From NCBI GenBank assembly GCA_009377385.1, contig WHUD01000007.1:1-64000 (forward strand): a stretch of DNA of 64,000 bases, read 5' to 3'. Shown piece after piece: positions 9,216 through 17,754 of this stretch. Made by a program: the position numbers and the translations under genes. Every line of letters begins with the position of its first letter. Position 1 is the first letter of the stretch. Origin of the DNA: Actinophytocola sp. GTDB taxonomy: Bacteria > Actinomycetota > Actinomycetes > Mycobacteriales > Pseudonocardiaceae. Under the pieces are notes generated by a model. The model was not told the origin of the DNA, did no database searches, and was given only the letters and a program-made list of their open reading frames with translations.

Positions 9216-9316
9216 TTGGCGGCGTTGTCCGTCCAGTGGGTGCCAGCGAGCCAGCCGCTGTCAATGTAGATGACCTGACCGGTGATGAACGATCCCGCGT
9301 CGCTGGCGACGGCGAC
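9212..9316 (-). pseudogene. Short-chain dehydrogenase (SDR) C-terminal remnant
   Basis: Minus-strand translation gives ASDAGSFITGQVIYIDSGW followed by LAGTHW, the strongly conserved end of classical SDR enzymes (the S/T-x-FITG-Q-x-I-x-DGG region). Nothing of the Rossmann core or catalytic YxxxK is present. It is a fragment of about 35 residues between the CBS remnant and a hydrolase remnant. Confidence 0.65.
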
Positions 9317-9317
9317 G

Positions 9318-9620
9318 CCCGAGAGCTTCGGCCCGGTGGCCGAGGCGGCCGACGCGGTGGCGGCGTACCTGCCGCACCGGCCCCCGCAACCTCGACGGGC
9401 TCAGGCGGAACCTGCGGGAGGCGGACGGCAGGCTGTTCTGGCACGGGGACTCCGAACTGCTGGCGAACTCGATGGAGCGATCGGTGCAGCGCAACACCCT
9501 GATGGACCCCGCAAGGCTCGCGGCGGCCGCGGCGTCGCTGCGGGTGCCGACCCTGCTGGTGCGCGGTGGCCAGTCGGACGTGCTCGGCGATTTCCTCGAC
9601 CGCCGCATCCGCTCCGAAGG
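9318..9620 (+). pseudogene. Alpha/beta-hydrolase remnant with internal frameshift
   Basis: One frame gives PESFGPVAEAADAVAAYLPH and, after a shift near 9385, another frame gives NLDGLRRNLREADGRLFWH and later DPARLAAAAASLRVPTLLVRGG. This is the cap and late core of an alpha/beta-hydrolase; the nucleophile elbow and the C-terminal His are absent. It runs straight into the 9616-9655 tandem repeat. Both ends are lost, so this is a decayed gene. Confidence 0.65.
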
Positions 9621-9655
9621 TGCGACTCGCGGGTCCGGAAGGTGCGACTCGCGGG
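9616..9655. repeat. Inverted copy of the 21-nt-period tandem element
   Basis: GGAAGGTGCGACTCGC occurs at 9637-9652 and, apart from its first base, at 9616-9630; it is the reverse complement of the pair at 5101-5137. It directly abuts the stop codon of the MFS gene (TAA at 9656-9658 on the minus strand). In both places the element sits at a 3' end. Confidence 0.75.
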
Positions 9656-10914
9656 TTACGTCCGCCGCAGCAGTGGGATGCTGACCGCCAGTAGTAACCC
9701 GGCGATGAGGAAGATGGACGAGTAGCCCTTCGTCGCGGCGAAGGCCAGCACCGGGATCGACGCGGTGAACTTGACCGCCAGCCCGGCGAGCAGCGGCCCT
9801 GCCAGTACGCCGAGCCCCCGGCTCAGCCCGAACACGCCGGCGCCGGTGCCGTGCTCCGAAAGCCGGGGCAGCAGTCCCATCAGCAGCGAGTACGGCAGTG
9901 TCATCAGGATGACGGCGGCGAACGCCACCGGCGCGATCGCCGCCACGAACGCGGTGTTCGTCGTCAGCACCGCGGGCACGAGCCCAATGGCGAAGGCGAG
10001 CAGCCCGAACCGCATCGTCTTGCGGTGGCCGTGGCGGTCGGCGAGCGTGCCTGCCAGCGGTGCTGCCAACACAGCCGCCCCGCCGACCAGCGCCAGGGCG
10101 GTGGACGACTGGTTCAGCGAGAACCCGAGCCCGATGGTGAAGTACAGCACCGCGAACGTCCGCAGGGAGGCGACCGAGCCCTCCCAACAGGCGTTGGCGA
10201 AGAACCACGCCCTGATCCGCCGGTCCCGCGCCAACAGCCCGAGGCTGCGCGCGATGCTGCCGCGCTGGGTCGGCGTCGGCGGCGACGGCCATGGCTTGGT
10301 CCGCAGTGCCAGCCACAGCCCCATCGTGAACACCGCGATCGCGGCGGCCCCGACAAAGAACGGCAGCGGCTGCGCGACGCTCAGCAAGAACCCGCCACCG
10401 GAGATGCCGAGCAGCAGCCCCGCGGAGCGCAGGCCGCCCTGGAAACCCAGCGACCTGCCCCGGAAGTCGTGCGGCACCAGGTCGGGATACAGCGCGTAGT
10501 ACGGCGTGTAGTACGCGAAGTAGCCAATGAAGAACACCCCGAGCGCGACCGCGAGCACGCTGAGCGAACCCGCGGCAAGCGGCATGATCGCCAGCGCGGC
10601 GACCGCCACGACGCCGCCACCGAGCACGATGGTCAGCCTGCCGCCGACCCGGCGGCTCATCTGGTCGGACATGCCGCCGGCGAGCACCGGCACGAACAGC
10701 GAGAACAGACCTCGCCGCCGATGATCAGGCCGGTCAACGCAGGGCCCGACAGCTCGTGGATCAGCACGGGGCCGTACGTGGTGACGAACGTGTAGGCCAG
10801 GGCCATGCCGAAGGCGGGGGAGCCGAGCGCGAACAGGAAGGTGCGCTCGTTCCACCGCAGCGGGCGGTGCGACACCGGGGCGCCCGTGTCCCGGTGCGCA
10901 TCCTCGGCGGGCAT
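9656..10914 (-). pseudogene. MFS transporter with a single-base frameshift
   Basis: The ATG at 10912-10914 has AAGGAGG five nt upstream. The first frame gives NERTFLFALGSPAFGMALAY and helix 1-2 sequence up to LTGLIIGGE. The transporter then continues in another frame from GLFSLFVPVLAGGMSDQMS through the remaining ten or so helices to the stop at 9656. Restoring one G near 10707-10711 joins the two into a normal protein of about 420 residues. Either the gene is recently inactivated or there is a base-call error at the junction. The loop RRVGGRL matches the MFS A-motif position. Substrate unknown; the family looks like sugar or drug exporters. Confidence 0.75.
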
Positions 10915-10941
10915 CCTGACCTCCTTCGGCCGGTCGGGTGA

Positions 10942-11361
10942 TCAGCCCTCGTCGCCGCCGGACTGCACGTCGAGCACCGCCAGCCCCGCGGCGAACGCGG
11001 TCGACCCACCGGCGAGCACGAGCACGAGCAGCCTGCCCTTGCGCGGCATACGTCGCCATGAGGCGATCGTCGCCCCGGCATCCACCGCGTCGGCGGCGCC
11101 ACCGGCGATGATCCACGGCAACATCTCGCGGCCGGTCGCCGCGGCGGCGGCCATGCCGACGCCGAGGCTGACGTCACGCCCGCCGAGTGCGCGCGCGAGC
11201 ACCGCTCCGGCGTGCGGCGGCCGGACCCTGCCGACCCACGGCCCGGCCACGTTCGCCGGTTTGACAAGGGCGACGGCACCGAGCGCGGCCCGTGCCAGCC
11301 CCCACAGTCCTGCCGCGGGTCGTACGGCGCGGGTGAGATCCCGGGTGAGATCCATTGTCAT
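10942..11361 (-). CDS. Small membrane protein, unrecognised family
   Basis: 139 residues from ATG 11359-11361 with GGAGG six nt upstream; a second ATG lies two codons in. Three or four hydrophobic stretches (for example AALGAVALVKPANVAG and LLVLVLAGGSTAFAAG) suggest a small integral membrane protein, similar in style to DUF4267-type proteins, though I cannot assign it firmly. It ends 27 bp before the broken MFS gene and is probably co-transcribed with it. No catalytic motif is visible. Confidence 0.65.
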   Translation of the reverse strand: MTMDLTRDLTRAVRPAAGLWGLARAALGAVALVKPANVAGPWVGRVRPPHAGAVLARALGGRDVSLGVGMAAAAATGREMLPWIIAGGAADAVDAGATIASWRRMPRKGRLLVLVLAGGSTAFAAGLAVLDVQSGGDEG

Positions 11362-11521
11362 GCGGTGCCTCCTCGGTGGGCTCGTGTGGTTGTCGCGGAC
11401 GCCGGGTGTGGCGTTGCACATCGGACATCCCCGGCAACGTCCACCTGTAGCGTGCCAGCTAGCGGACCGCACAACGACCTGGCGCCGGACAATGGCTCCG
11501 GCGCCAGGGATGTCACCTCGG

Positions 11522-11977
11522 TCAGGCCCTGCGCTTCAGCCCACCAGCCGCGATGGCGACGACGATGCCCAGCACCGCGAGCACCGCGTGCAGCACGTTG
11601 TCCGCCGTGTCGACCGGAATCAGCATCGCGATGTCGGAGGTGTCGATGAAGCCCCACACCGTGACCACGCCGTAGACGACGCCGAACGCGAGCAGCCCGA
11701 CGGCGGCCGAGGTCGCGCTCGCCATCATGAGCAACAGGAAGGCGCCGGTCGCGACATGCACGACGTTGTGCCAGCCGTTCACCGCGAAGCCGAACAGCTC
11801 GCCGCTCTTCAGGTTGTCGCCGACGCCGAAGCTGCTGTCGCCGTAGAAGAAGCCCAGGACGCCAGCCACGACGAGGACGATGCCGACGACGGCCGATGTG
11901 ACCTGGGCCAGCGAGCGGGCGACTCCCGCCGCGTCGCCTGGATTGCTCGCCTGGTGGGTATCCGGCTCCGAGTTCAT
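11522..11977 (-). CDS. DUF4383 domain-containing membrane protein
   Basis: 151 residues with four membrane segments. The phrase NGWHNVVHVATGAFLLLM with its paired His residues, and DTADNVLHAVLAVLGI near the end, are the conserved core of DUF4383, an actinobacterial membrane family of unknown role. ATG 11975-11977 is preceded by GGAGACA, a reasonable site. It stands alone, with about 160 bp to the next gene downstream. Confidence 0.88.
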   Translation of the reverse strand: MNSEPDTHQASNPGDAAGVARSLAQVTSAVVGIVLVVAGVLGFFYGDSSFGVGDNLKSGELFGFAVNGWHNVVHVATGAFLLLMMASATSAAVGLLAFGVVYGVVTVWGFIDTSDIAMLIPVDTADNVLHAVLAVLGIVVAIAAGGLKRRA

Positions 11978-12240
11978 TGGTGTCTCCTTCCTGTGCCGCG
12001 AACACGGGTTGTGTTCTGCTGGCTGAACTACACACCTCAGCTGGCACCGATGCTGGCTGGAGACCCTTCCGGACGCCGTGTTGGCCCGGATCGGGTGACC
12101 GACATGCCCGGTTTGTACGCGCTGTCATCCCGCGCGCCGTCCCACGGTCACGGTCAGCTCCTGCTGGCCCGAGTCGCGCGGATCACTTGTCTGTTGCGCA
12201 GCATGTCGGAGGCGTACCCACATCCCGACGCCGGCACGCC
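11978..12240. other. Intergenic region, nothing recognised
   Basis: About 260 bp upstream of the DUF4383 gene and downstream of the PfkB gene. I see no gene, repeat or operator beyond the expected promoter of the DUF4383 gene. Confidence 0.5.
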
Positions 12241-13170
12241 TCATGGCGCGAGGGTGTCAGCGTCCGTGGCGAGGTCGCGCCAGCGCAACACCGGACGCCC
12301 ACCGAGCCTGCCCGCGCTGTTGGCCGCGGCGGCGACGGCGAACGCCGCCGCCCGCCGGGTGCCCTCGCCGTGGGCGAGTGCCGCGGTGAACGTGCCGATG
12401 AGCGCGTCGCCTGCCCCCGTTGTGTCGGCGACGTCGACCTCGAGCAACGGGAACAGCTGCCTGCCGGTGCGGCTGACGAACAGATTGCCCGCACCGCTGA
12501 CCGCGAGCAGCACCAGCGTGGGACCGTAGTCCAGCAGCCGGGACGCCGCGTCGGCGGCGGTGGTGACATCGGTGATCGGCCGCCCGGTGAGCAGTTCCGC
12601 TTCGTGCTCGTTCGCGCGGATCACGTGCGCGCGGGACAGTACCTCGGCAATGTCGGCCTCGGAGCCGCTCGGCGCGCCGTCCAGGATGACGCGCGCGCCC
12701 GTGTCCCGCGCGAGCCGCGTCGCCAGCAGCATCGCCTCGAGGGGCTGCTGTAGCTGGCAGAGCACCCACTTGGCGCGTTTGAGCAGCGTGGACGCGGCGA
12801 ACACGTCGCCTTCGGTGAGCAGGACGTCGGTCGGGATGTGTTCGAGGTAGCGCCACTGGTGCGTGTCGTCCACGATGTCGGCGATCAGCGCGGTCTGTGC
12901 GCCCTCGCGGGAGACGACGTGGCTGACGTCGATGCGGTCGGTACGGGCCTGCTCCAGCAGCCGCGCGCCGACGGAGTCGTTACCGACGACGCCGACCAGC
13001 GACACGGGCACGCCGAGCTGGCGGAGCGCGACCGCCTGGTTGGCGCCCTTGCCGCCGAGCATCTCGCGCCGTGTCCGCACCGCGGCGCTGCCGTGCGGGC
13101 CGGGGACTTCGGCGACCCGCAGGACGAGGTCTCGCGCCACCTGGCCGAGCACGACTACCTCATCCGCCAT
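12241..13170 (-). CDS. PfkB-family carbohydrate kinase (ribokinase-like)
   Basis: 309 residues. The N-terminal signature GGKGANQAVALRQLG and the C-terminal DTTGAGDALIGTF, with the catalytic Asp in GAGD, are both intact. The fold is ribokinase-like and the enzyme phosphorylates a sugar or nucleoside with ATP in the cytoplasm. Ribose is the default guess, but PfkB substrates are not predictable from these motifs. It is divergent from the first IclR gene, about 90 bp apart, and the candidate IclR operator at 13236-13250 lies between them, so co-regulation with the catabolic island is possible. Confidence 0.88.
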   Translation of the reverse strand: MADEVVVLGQVARDLVLRVAEVPGPHGSAAVRTRREMLGGKGANQAVALRQLGVPVSLVGVVGNDSVGARLLEQARTDRIDVSHVVSREGAQTALIADIVDDTHQWRYLEHIPTDVLLTEGDVFAASTLLKRAKWVLCQLQQPLEAMLLATRLARDTGARVILDGAPSGSEADIAEVLSRAHVIRANEHEAELLTGRPITDVTTAADAASRLLDYGPTLVLLAVSGAGNLFVSRTGRQLFPLLEVDVADTTGAGDALIGTFTAALAHGEGTRRAAAFAVAAAANSAGRLGGRPVLRWRDLATDADTLAP

Positions 13171-13235
13171 GGTTCAGGCATACCCGAGCGAGCGGCGTAT
13201 TACCACGTGCTGGTGGGGGAGAGCGCTACGCTGTC

Positions 13236-13250
13236 TGCCACATAGTGAGA
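13236..13250. promoter_or_regulatory. Candidate IclR operator upstream of iclR1
   Basis: TGCCACATAGTGAGA, an imperfect version of TGCCATATAGTGGCA found at 21016-21030 upstream of tctB. It sits 10 nt before the ATG of the IclR gene, a place suited to autorepression, and about 65 nt before the divergent kinase gene. Confidence 0.45.
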
Positions 13251-13260
13251 GAGTGGGGTC

Positions 13261-14052
13261 ATGGCACAGCGCGCGACAACACAGCAGCCGCGAGACGGCC
13301 GGGTGGCGGGCACGCAGACCATCCGCCGCGCGTTCATGGTGCTGAACCTAGTGCGTGACGAGGGCGGCGAGATGGGCGTCGTCGAGATGGCGAACCGGCT
13401 CGGCCTGAACCTGTCGACCACCCACCGTATCGCCAGGGGCCTCGTCGCCGAGGGGTACCTGTCGCAGGGCGAGGGCAGGGAGCGATACCGGCTCGGCCCG
13501 CAGTCACTGCTGCTCGGTCAGGCGGCGCAGCGCGTGCTCGGCATGGACGCCGCCCGCCCGGTGCTTGAGCGGCTGGCAGAACGCACCGAGGAGTCGGTCA
13601 ACCTCGGCCTGCTCGACGGGCACCATGCCGTCGTGGTGCAGCGCATCGAGTCCACCCAGCCGCTGCGGTTCTCCATGGAGGTCGGCTCGCGGGTCGAGTT
13701 GCACGCGACGTCCATGGGCAAGGCGCTGCTCGCCCGCAACGAGGAGCTCGCGGGCTTCCTCGCTGACCACGAGGAGTCGCTGGCACCGCTGACGGCGAAG
13801 ACGCACGCCACCGTGACGAGCCTGCGTGCGGATCTTGCCGAGATCACCGAGCGTGGCTGGAGCATCGACGACGAGGAGTCGGTCGAGGGTGTGCGGTGCG
13901 TCGGCGCGCCTATCCTCGACGCGGAAGGGCAGGCACGTGCCGCGGTCGCGGTGCAGGCGCCCGCGGTGCGGATGCCGGAGCAGCGGCTCGCCCAGCTCGG
14001 CCCGGTTCTGGTGGCGACCGCGACCGAGCTGGCGCGACTGGTGCCGCTGTAG
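13261..14052 (+). CDS. IclR-family transcriptional regulator (iclR1)
   Basis: 263 residues: winged helix-turn-helix at about 20-80 (GVVEMANRLGLNLSTTHRIA) and an effector-binding IclR domain at 90-260 (SVNLGLLDGHHAVVVQRIES, then LHATSMGKALLA). It is convergent with the acyl-CoA ligase alpha gene, four nt from its stop, and paired across the island with a second IclR gene at 21160. IclR proteins usually act as local repressors or activators of acid catabolism, which fits the ligase, dehydrogenase and transporter genes between the two. The effector is presumably the transported acid or its CoA ester. Confidence 0.92.
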   Translation: MAQRATTQQPRDGRVAGTQTIRRAFMVLNLVRDEGGEMGVVEMANRLGLNLSTTHRIARGLVAEGYLSQGEGRERYRLGPQSLLLGQAAQRVLGMDAARPVLERLAERTEESVNLGLLDGHHAVVVQRIESTQPLRFSMEVGSRVELHATSMGKALLARNEELAGFLADHEESLAPLTAKTHATVTSLRADLAEITERGWSIDDEESVEGVRCVGAPILDAEGQARAAVAVQAPAVRMPEQRLAQLGPVLVATATELARLVPL

Positions 14053-14056
14053 CGGT

Positions 14057-14950
14057 TTAAGCGGCCTCGCGTGCGGTCGGCATGACTTCCAGCGCGGCCA
14101 GCGCGGGGCCTATCTGGCTGGGAATGTCGACCACGGTCGCCCCAGCGGCCCGTAGCGCGGCCACCTTGGACTCGCCGCTGCCCGCTCCCGCGGTCACGAT
14201 CGCACCGGCATGGCCCATCCTGCGGTGCGGCGGCGCGGTGCGGCCCGCGATGAACGCGACCGTCGGCACGCCGGACGCCGCGATCAGCTCGGCCGCGTCC
14301 TCCTCCATCGCGCCGCCGATCTCCCCGACGACCACGATCGCGTCGGTGCCGTCGTGGTCGACGAGGGTGGCGATGGCCTCCCTTGTCGTCGTGCCGAGGA
14401 TCGGGTCGCCGCCGATGCCGATGAACGCCGATTGCCCGTACCCCGAGGTGATCAGGTCCATCGAGACCAGCGTGCCGAGGCTTCCGCTGCGGGAGACGAC
14501 GCCGACGGTGCCCTTGGCGAAGATGTTGGGCGCGAAGCCGGGCATGATGCCGACGCTGGCCTCGCCGGGCACGACAAGGCCAGCTGTGTTCGGGCCGAGC
14601 ACCCGCGTACCCGCCGCGCGAGCCGCCGCGAGCATGGCCATGACGTCGTGCGACGGGATGTGCTCTGCGAGGCAGACCACCTTGCCGATGCCCGCCTCGA
14701 CGGCGTCGACCACCGCCGTCCGCGCGCGCAGCGGCGGCACGAACAGCACGCTCGCCGCGATGTCGTGCGCGACGGCCGCTTCGGCCACCGAGTCGTACAC
14801 CGGGACTTCGTGGATCCGCTGTCCGCCCCGGCCGGGACTGACGCCTGCCACGACGCGGGTGCCGCACGCCTGCATGCGCTCGGTCCAGAACCTGCCCTGC
14901 TTCCCGGTGATGCCCTGCACCAGGACGCCGTCATCGCCGGTAATGATCAC
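14057..14950 (-). CDS. ADP-forming acyl-CoA ligase, alpha subunit (SucD/SauD-like)
   Basis: 297 residues with the succinyl-CoA synthetase alpha layout: a CoA-binding Rossmann domain starting VLVQGITGKQGRFW, and a ligase domain with the phospho-histidine in RRMGHAGAIV. It partners the beta subunit whose ATGA overlaps this start (14947-14950). A housekeeping sucCD pair normally sits elsewhere; this copy lies with an acylating aldehyde dehydrogenase and a tripartite carboxylate transporter, so it probably activates an imported carboxylate other than succinate. Sulfoacetate is a good candidate because a SucCD-type ligase (SauCD) with SauS is reported for sulfoacetate use. The substrate is inference. 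Confidence 0.85.
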   Translation of the reverse strand: MIITGDDGVLVQGITGKQGRFWTERMQACGTRVVAGVSPGRGGQRIHEVPVYDSVAEAAVAHDIAASVLFVPPLRARTAVVDAVEAGIGKVVCLAEHIPSHDVMAMLAAARAAGTRVLGPNTAGLVVPGEASVGIMPGFAPNIFAKGTVGVVSRSGSLGTLVSMDLITSGYGQSAFIGIGGDPILGTTTREAIATLVDHDGTDAIVVVGEIGGAMEEDAAELIAASGVPTVAFIAGRTAPPHRRMGHAGAIVTAGAGSGESKVAALRAAGATVVDIPSQIGPALAALEVMPTAREAA

Positions 14951-16113
14951 GAAGCCACCTCCTGCCGCTCCCGCGCCGCGGTGACCGCGGCGCGCACGGC
15001 GTCGTCCATCTGGTCGTGCGGTGTGATGCCGAGTCGGTCCCGCACCAGGGCGATGGCCTCCCGTTCGCCGGTGCCGTGGATGGTGAACGCGATGGGGATC
15101 TCGGGCCTGAGCTCGTCGATGGCGTTGAGCACGCCTTCGGTCATCACGTCGGTGCGGGCGAACGCGCCGCAGAAGTTCACCAGCAGCGAACGGACGTTCG
15201 GGTTCGACAGCACCAGCCGCAGCGCCGGTGTCGCCTTGGTGTACGCGTCGCCACCGATCTCGAGGAAGTTTGCCGGTTTGCCGCCGAAGTGGCTGATGGC
15301 GTCCACTGTGGTCATCGTCAGTCCCGCGCCGTTGGCCAGCACGCCGACATCGCCGTCCAGCTCGATGAACTGCAACCCGAGCCGCGCGGCCTCGCGTTCC
15401 AGGTCGGTGCCGGGTTCGATGGGGAGGACGCCCGGCAGCGTGTCGAGGGTGTGTTGCTGCCGGGGTGCTGCCGCCGTGTCGATGCTGACCTTCGCGTCGA
15501 TCGCGACCACGTCGCCAGCTTCGGTGAGCACGAGCGGGTTCACCTCGACCAGGCTCGCGTCGGTGTCCCGGTAGACGCGGTAGAGCCGTGTCAGTGCCGC
15601 CGCGACCGGGTCGGCGACGTCGGTGGGTAGCGCGGACCGCCGCACCAGCGTGAGCGCTGCGTTCGGCTCCAGCCCGGTCCTGATGTCGACGGCGAGCTTG
15701 TGCAGCCGCTCCGGCCTTGTGGCGCTGACCTCTTCGATTTCCATGCCACCGTCGGCCGACAACAGCACCAGCGGACCCTTCGACACCGGATCGTTGAGGA
15801 TCGCGGCGTAGAGCTCAGCCGCGATGTCGACGGCCTCCTCGACAAGCAGGCTCTCGACGCGGTGACCGCCGACGTCGCTGCCGAACAGCCGCGTGGCGAT
15901 GTCGTGCGCCTCGGCCGGGGAGGTGACGAGCTGGACGGCCCCTGCCTTGCCGCGCCTGCCCGCCGGGACCTGCGCCTTGCAGACGACACGGCCGCCAAGC
16001 CGCTCGGCCGCGTGCGCCGCGTCGGCTGGCGAGCTGACCAGTGTGCCGCGTGGCACGGCGATCCCGGCCTCGCGTAGCAGGTGTTTTCCTTGGTGCTCAA
16101 GCAGATCGACCAT
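14947..16113 (-). CDS. ADP-forming acyl-CoA ligase, beta subunit (SucC/SauC-like)
   Basis: 388 residues: an ATP-grasp domain (residues 1-240; EHQGKHLLREAGIAVPRG at the N-terminus, VEVNPLVLTEAGDVVAIDAK at the metal site) and a CoA-ligase flavodoxin-like domain with GNGAG-like LANGAGLTMTTVDAI and GGKPANFLEIGG. It forms the heterodimer or tetramer with the overlapping alpha gene. The stop of the upstream dehydrogenase is 4 nt away, so the three genes are one operon. Compared with true SucC the length is normal. The genes order dehydrogenase, beta, alpha suggests co-production for one CoA-ester intermediate. Confidence 0.85.
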   Translation of the reverse strand: MVDLLEHQGKHLLREAGIAVPRGTLVSSPADAAHAAERLGGRVVCKAQVPAGRRGKAGAVQLVTSPAEAHDIATRLFGSDVGGHRVESLLVEEAVDIAAELYAAILNDPVSKGPLVLLSADGGMEIEEVSATRPERLHKLAVDIRTGLEPNAALTLVRRSALPTDVADPVAAALTRLYRVYRDTDASLVEVNPLVLTEAGDVVAIDAKVSIDTAAAPRQQHTLDTLPGVLPIEPGTDLEREAARLGLQFIELDGDVGVLANGAGLTMTTVDAISHFGGKPANFLEIGGDAYTKATPALRLVLSNPNVRSLLVNFCGAFARTDVMTEGVLNAIDELRPEIPIAFTIHGTGEREAIALVRDRLGITPHDQMDDAVRAAVTAARERQEVAS

Positions 16114-16117
16114 ACCG

Positions 16118-17542
16118 TCACCGCCCGTACCGCTGGAAGTAGCCCTCGAACAGGTCCTGCTCGGACGGTTCGCGGGGTGGGATGACCCGCGCGAGGCGGG
16201 TGGTGTTGATGAAGTGCCGGTAGGAGAGGTTCTCGCTGATGCTGTTGCCCGCCCAGGTGCCGGCGCCCATCGTCAGCGTGAAGCCGAGGCCGTTGTCGAA
16301 GCTGCCGCCGTTGCCGATGCAGTGGGCCTGGTTGACGAGCACTCGCGCCACCCGGAGCCGTTCCGCGACCAGGCGCGCCCTGCTGCCGTTGGCGGTGTGG
16401 ATGCCGCAGGAGTGACCGGCGCCCTGGAAGTCGAGCAGGTCCTGGATCCGGTCGAGCGCGGCGTCGAGGTCGCGCCATCGGTACACCGCCAGCACAACGG
16501 ACAGCTTCTCCCCGCTGAACGGGTGCGCCGGCCCGATGCCGTTCTCGGCCACCATGAAGAAGCTCGCCGCCCGCGCCTCGGGGTGGTCGAGGCCTGCGAG
16601 CTCGGCGATGGTGGCCGGTGACTTGGCGGTGACGCGCTGGCTCAGCCTGCCGTCCGGCCACATCACGTCCCGCAGCTGTGCGGTCTCGGCTGCGTCGAGC
16701 AGGTAGCCGCCCTCGGCTCGCAGCGCGTCGAGCATGTCGTCGTAGACGTCGTCGTGGATGTGGACGGAGTTCTCCGAGGAGCAGCTGGTCGCGTAGTCGA
16801 ACGTCTTGCTGATCTTTATTTTGCGAGCGGCGTCGGCGAGGTCGGCGTCGTGGTCGACGATGACCGGAGCGTTGCCGACGCCGACCCCGATCGCGGGGGT
16901 GCCGGAGCTGTAGGCAGCCTTGACGTTGCGCTGCGAGCCGGTCACCACGACGAAGTCCGCCTGGCGCATCAGCTCGTACGTGAGTGGCTTGGTGGGCTTC
17001 TCGACGAACTGCACCAGGTCGAGCGGAGCGCCGACCTTATCGAGCTGTCCGTGGATGTAGGAGACGAGCAGCGCGCAGGTCGATGCACCCTTCGGGGACG
17101 GCGAAATGATGACGGCGTTGCCGCCCTTGAGCGCCATCATGGTCTTGTTCGCCGGGGTCGCCGCCGGGTTGGTCGACGGGCAGACGGCGGCGACGACGCC
17201 CATCGGCTTGGCGTACTCGGTGATGCCGAGCTCCGGCAGTTCGCGGATCACGCCGACGGACGGGGCGCCGGTCAGGTCGCGCAGGGTGCCAAGCGTCTTC
17301 CTGCGGTTCTTGGTGACCTTGTCCTCGACGTTGCCGAGCCCGGTGTCGCGCACCGCCAGCTCGGCGAGTGCCCGCGACCGTGCCGGCTCGATGATCGACC
17401 ACGCCACGGCGGCGACCACGTCGTCGACACGTTCCTGGGTGAAGGTCTCGAAAGCGCGCTGCGCCGTGCGGGCGCGCCGCGTCAGCGAGCTGATGGTGTC
17501 GGCAACGTCGGTGTCTTCTCGGGTCTGGCTGGCCACGGTCAT
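16118..17542 (-). CDS. CoA-acylating aldehyde dehydrogenase, SauS (sulfoacetaldehyde dehydrogenase)-like
   Basis: 474 residues. The cofactor region reads GVVAAVCPSTNPAATPANK, and the catalytic cysteine lies in YATSCSSENS. The sequence is of the EutE/PduP/AdhE acylating branch and, by its N-terminal block GLGNVEDKVTKNRRKTLGTL, looks closest to acylating sulfoacetaldehyde dehydrogenase (SauS). It would interconvert an acyl-CoA and its aldehyde with NAD(P)H. No microcompartment targeting peptide or shell genes are present. GGAGG is four nt before ATG 17540-17542. A 7-5-7 palindrome lies about 60 nt upstream, so the gene probably starts its own transcript. Other short aldehydes are possible substrates. 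Confidence 0.83.
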   Translation of the reverse strand: MTVASQTREDTDVADTISSLTRRARTAQRAFETFTQERVDDVVAAVAWSIIEPARSRALAELAVRDTGLGNVEDKVTKNRRKTLGTLRDLTGAPSVGVIRELPELGITEYAKPMGVVAAVCPSTNPAATPANKTMMALKGGNAVIISPSPKGASTCALLVSYIHGQLDKVGAPLDLVQFVEKPTKPLTYELMRQADFVVVTGSQRNVKAAYSSGTPAIGVGVGNAPVIVDHDADLADAARKIKISKTFDYATSCSSENSVHIHDDVYDDMLDALRAEGGYLLDAAETAQLRDVMWPDGRLSQRVTAKSPATIAELAGLDHPEARAASFFMVAENGIGPAHPFSGEKLSVVLAVYRWRDLDAALDRIQDLLDFQGAGHSCGIHTANGSRARLVAERLRVARVLVNQAHCIGNGGSFDNGLGFTLTMGAGTWAGNSISENLSYRHFINTTRLARVIPPREPSEQDLFEGYFQRYGR

Positions 17543-17600
17543 GGCGCCTCCGTCGACGATCGTGTGAAGCCGGAAATCCTGGCTTTCATTATGTGGGAGT

Positions 17601-17619
17601 TAGTGTCATATCGACACTA
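17601..17619. promoter_or_regulatory. Candidate IclR operator upstream of the SauS-like gene
   Basis: TAGTGTCATATCGACACTA is a perfect 7-bp inverted repeat with a 5-nt spacer. Its core TGTCATAT resembles TGCCATAT at 21016 and TGCCACAT at 13236. It is about 60 nt upstream of the dehydrogenase ATG, where a repressor would block initiation. Confidence 0.55.
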
Positions 17620-17656
17620 GGGCGCTGGTAAAGGTCCGTCAAGGCTGGACATGAAG

Positions 17657-17688
17657 CGGGCCCGGCGGCCTGCTCGCCGCCGGGCCCG
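17657..17688. terminator. Strong GC hairpin between tctC and the dehydrogenase operon
   Basis: A perfect 13-bp stem (arms 17657-17669 and 17676-17688, core GGGCCCGGCGGC) with a 6-nt loop. No clear U-tract follows on the minus strand, as is common in actinobacteria. It would end or attenuate the tct transcript before the dehydrogenase promoter. Confidence 0.6.
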
Positions 17689-17720
17689 TGCGGTGGGTTT
17701 TCCCGCTGGTCAGGACACAC

Positions 17721-17745
17721 CGCACCGCACGCGGTATGCGGTGCG
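17721..17745. terminator. Second hairpin just after the tctC stop
   Basis: CGCACCGCA (17721-17729) and TGCGGTGCG (17737-17745) form a 9-bp stem with a 7-nt loop, 10 nt downstream of the tctC stop on the minus strand. Together with 17657-17688 it makes a double terminator-like arrangement. Confidence 0.5.
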
Positions 17746-17754
17746 TCACTCCGC

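Noticed and set aside
14057-17542. The acylating dehydrogenase could belong to an ethanolamine or propanediol microcompartment.
   Set aside because: No shell proteins, no cobalamin-dependent lyase and no targeting peptide; the partner is a SucCD-type ligase and a TTT transporter.
17657-17745. The two hairpins as a riboswitch for the dehydrogenase operon.
   Set aside because: They are simple stems on the tctC side of the proposed operator and lack any conserved multi-helix core; terminator is the simpler reading.
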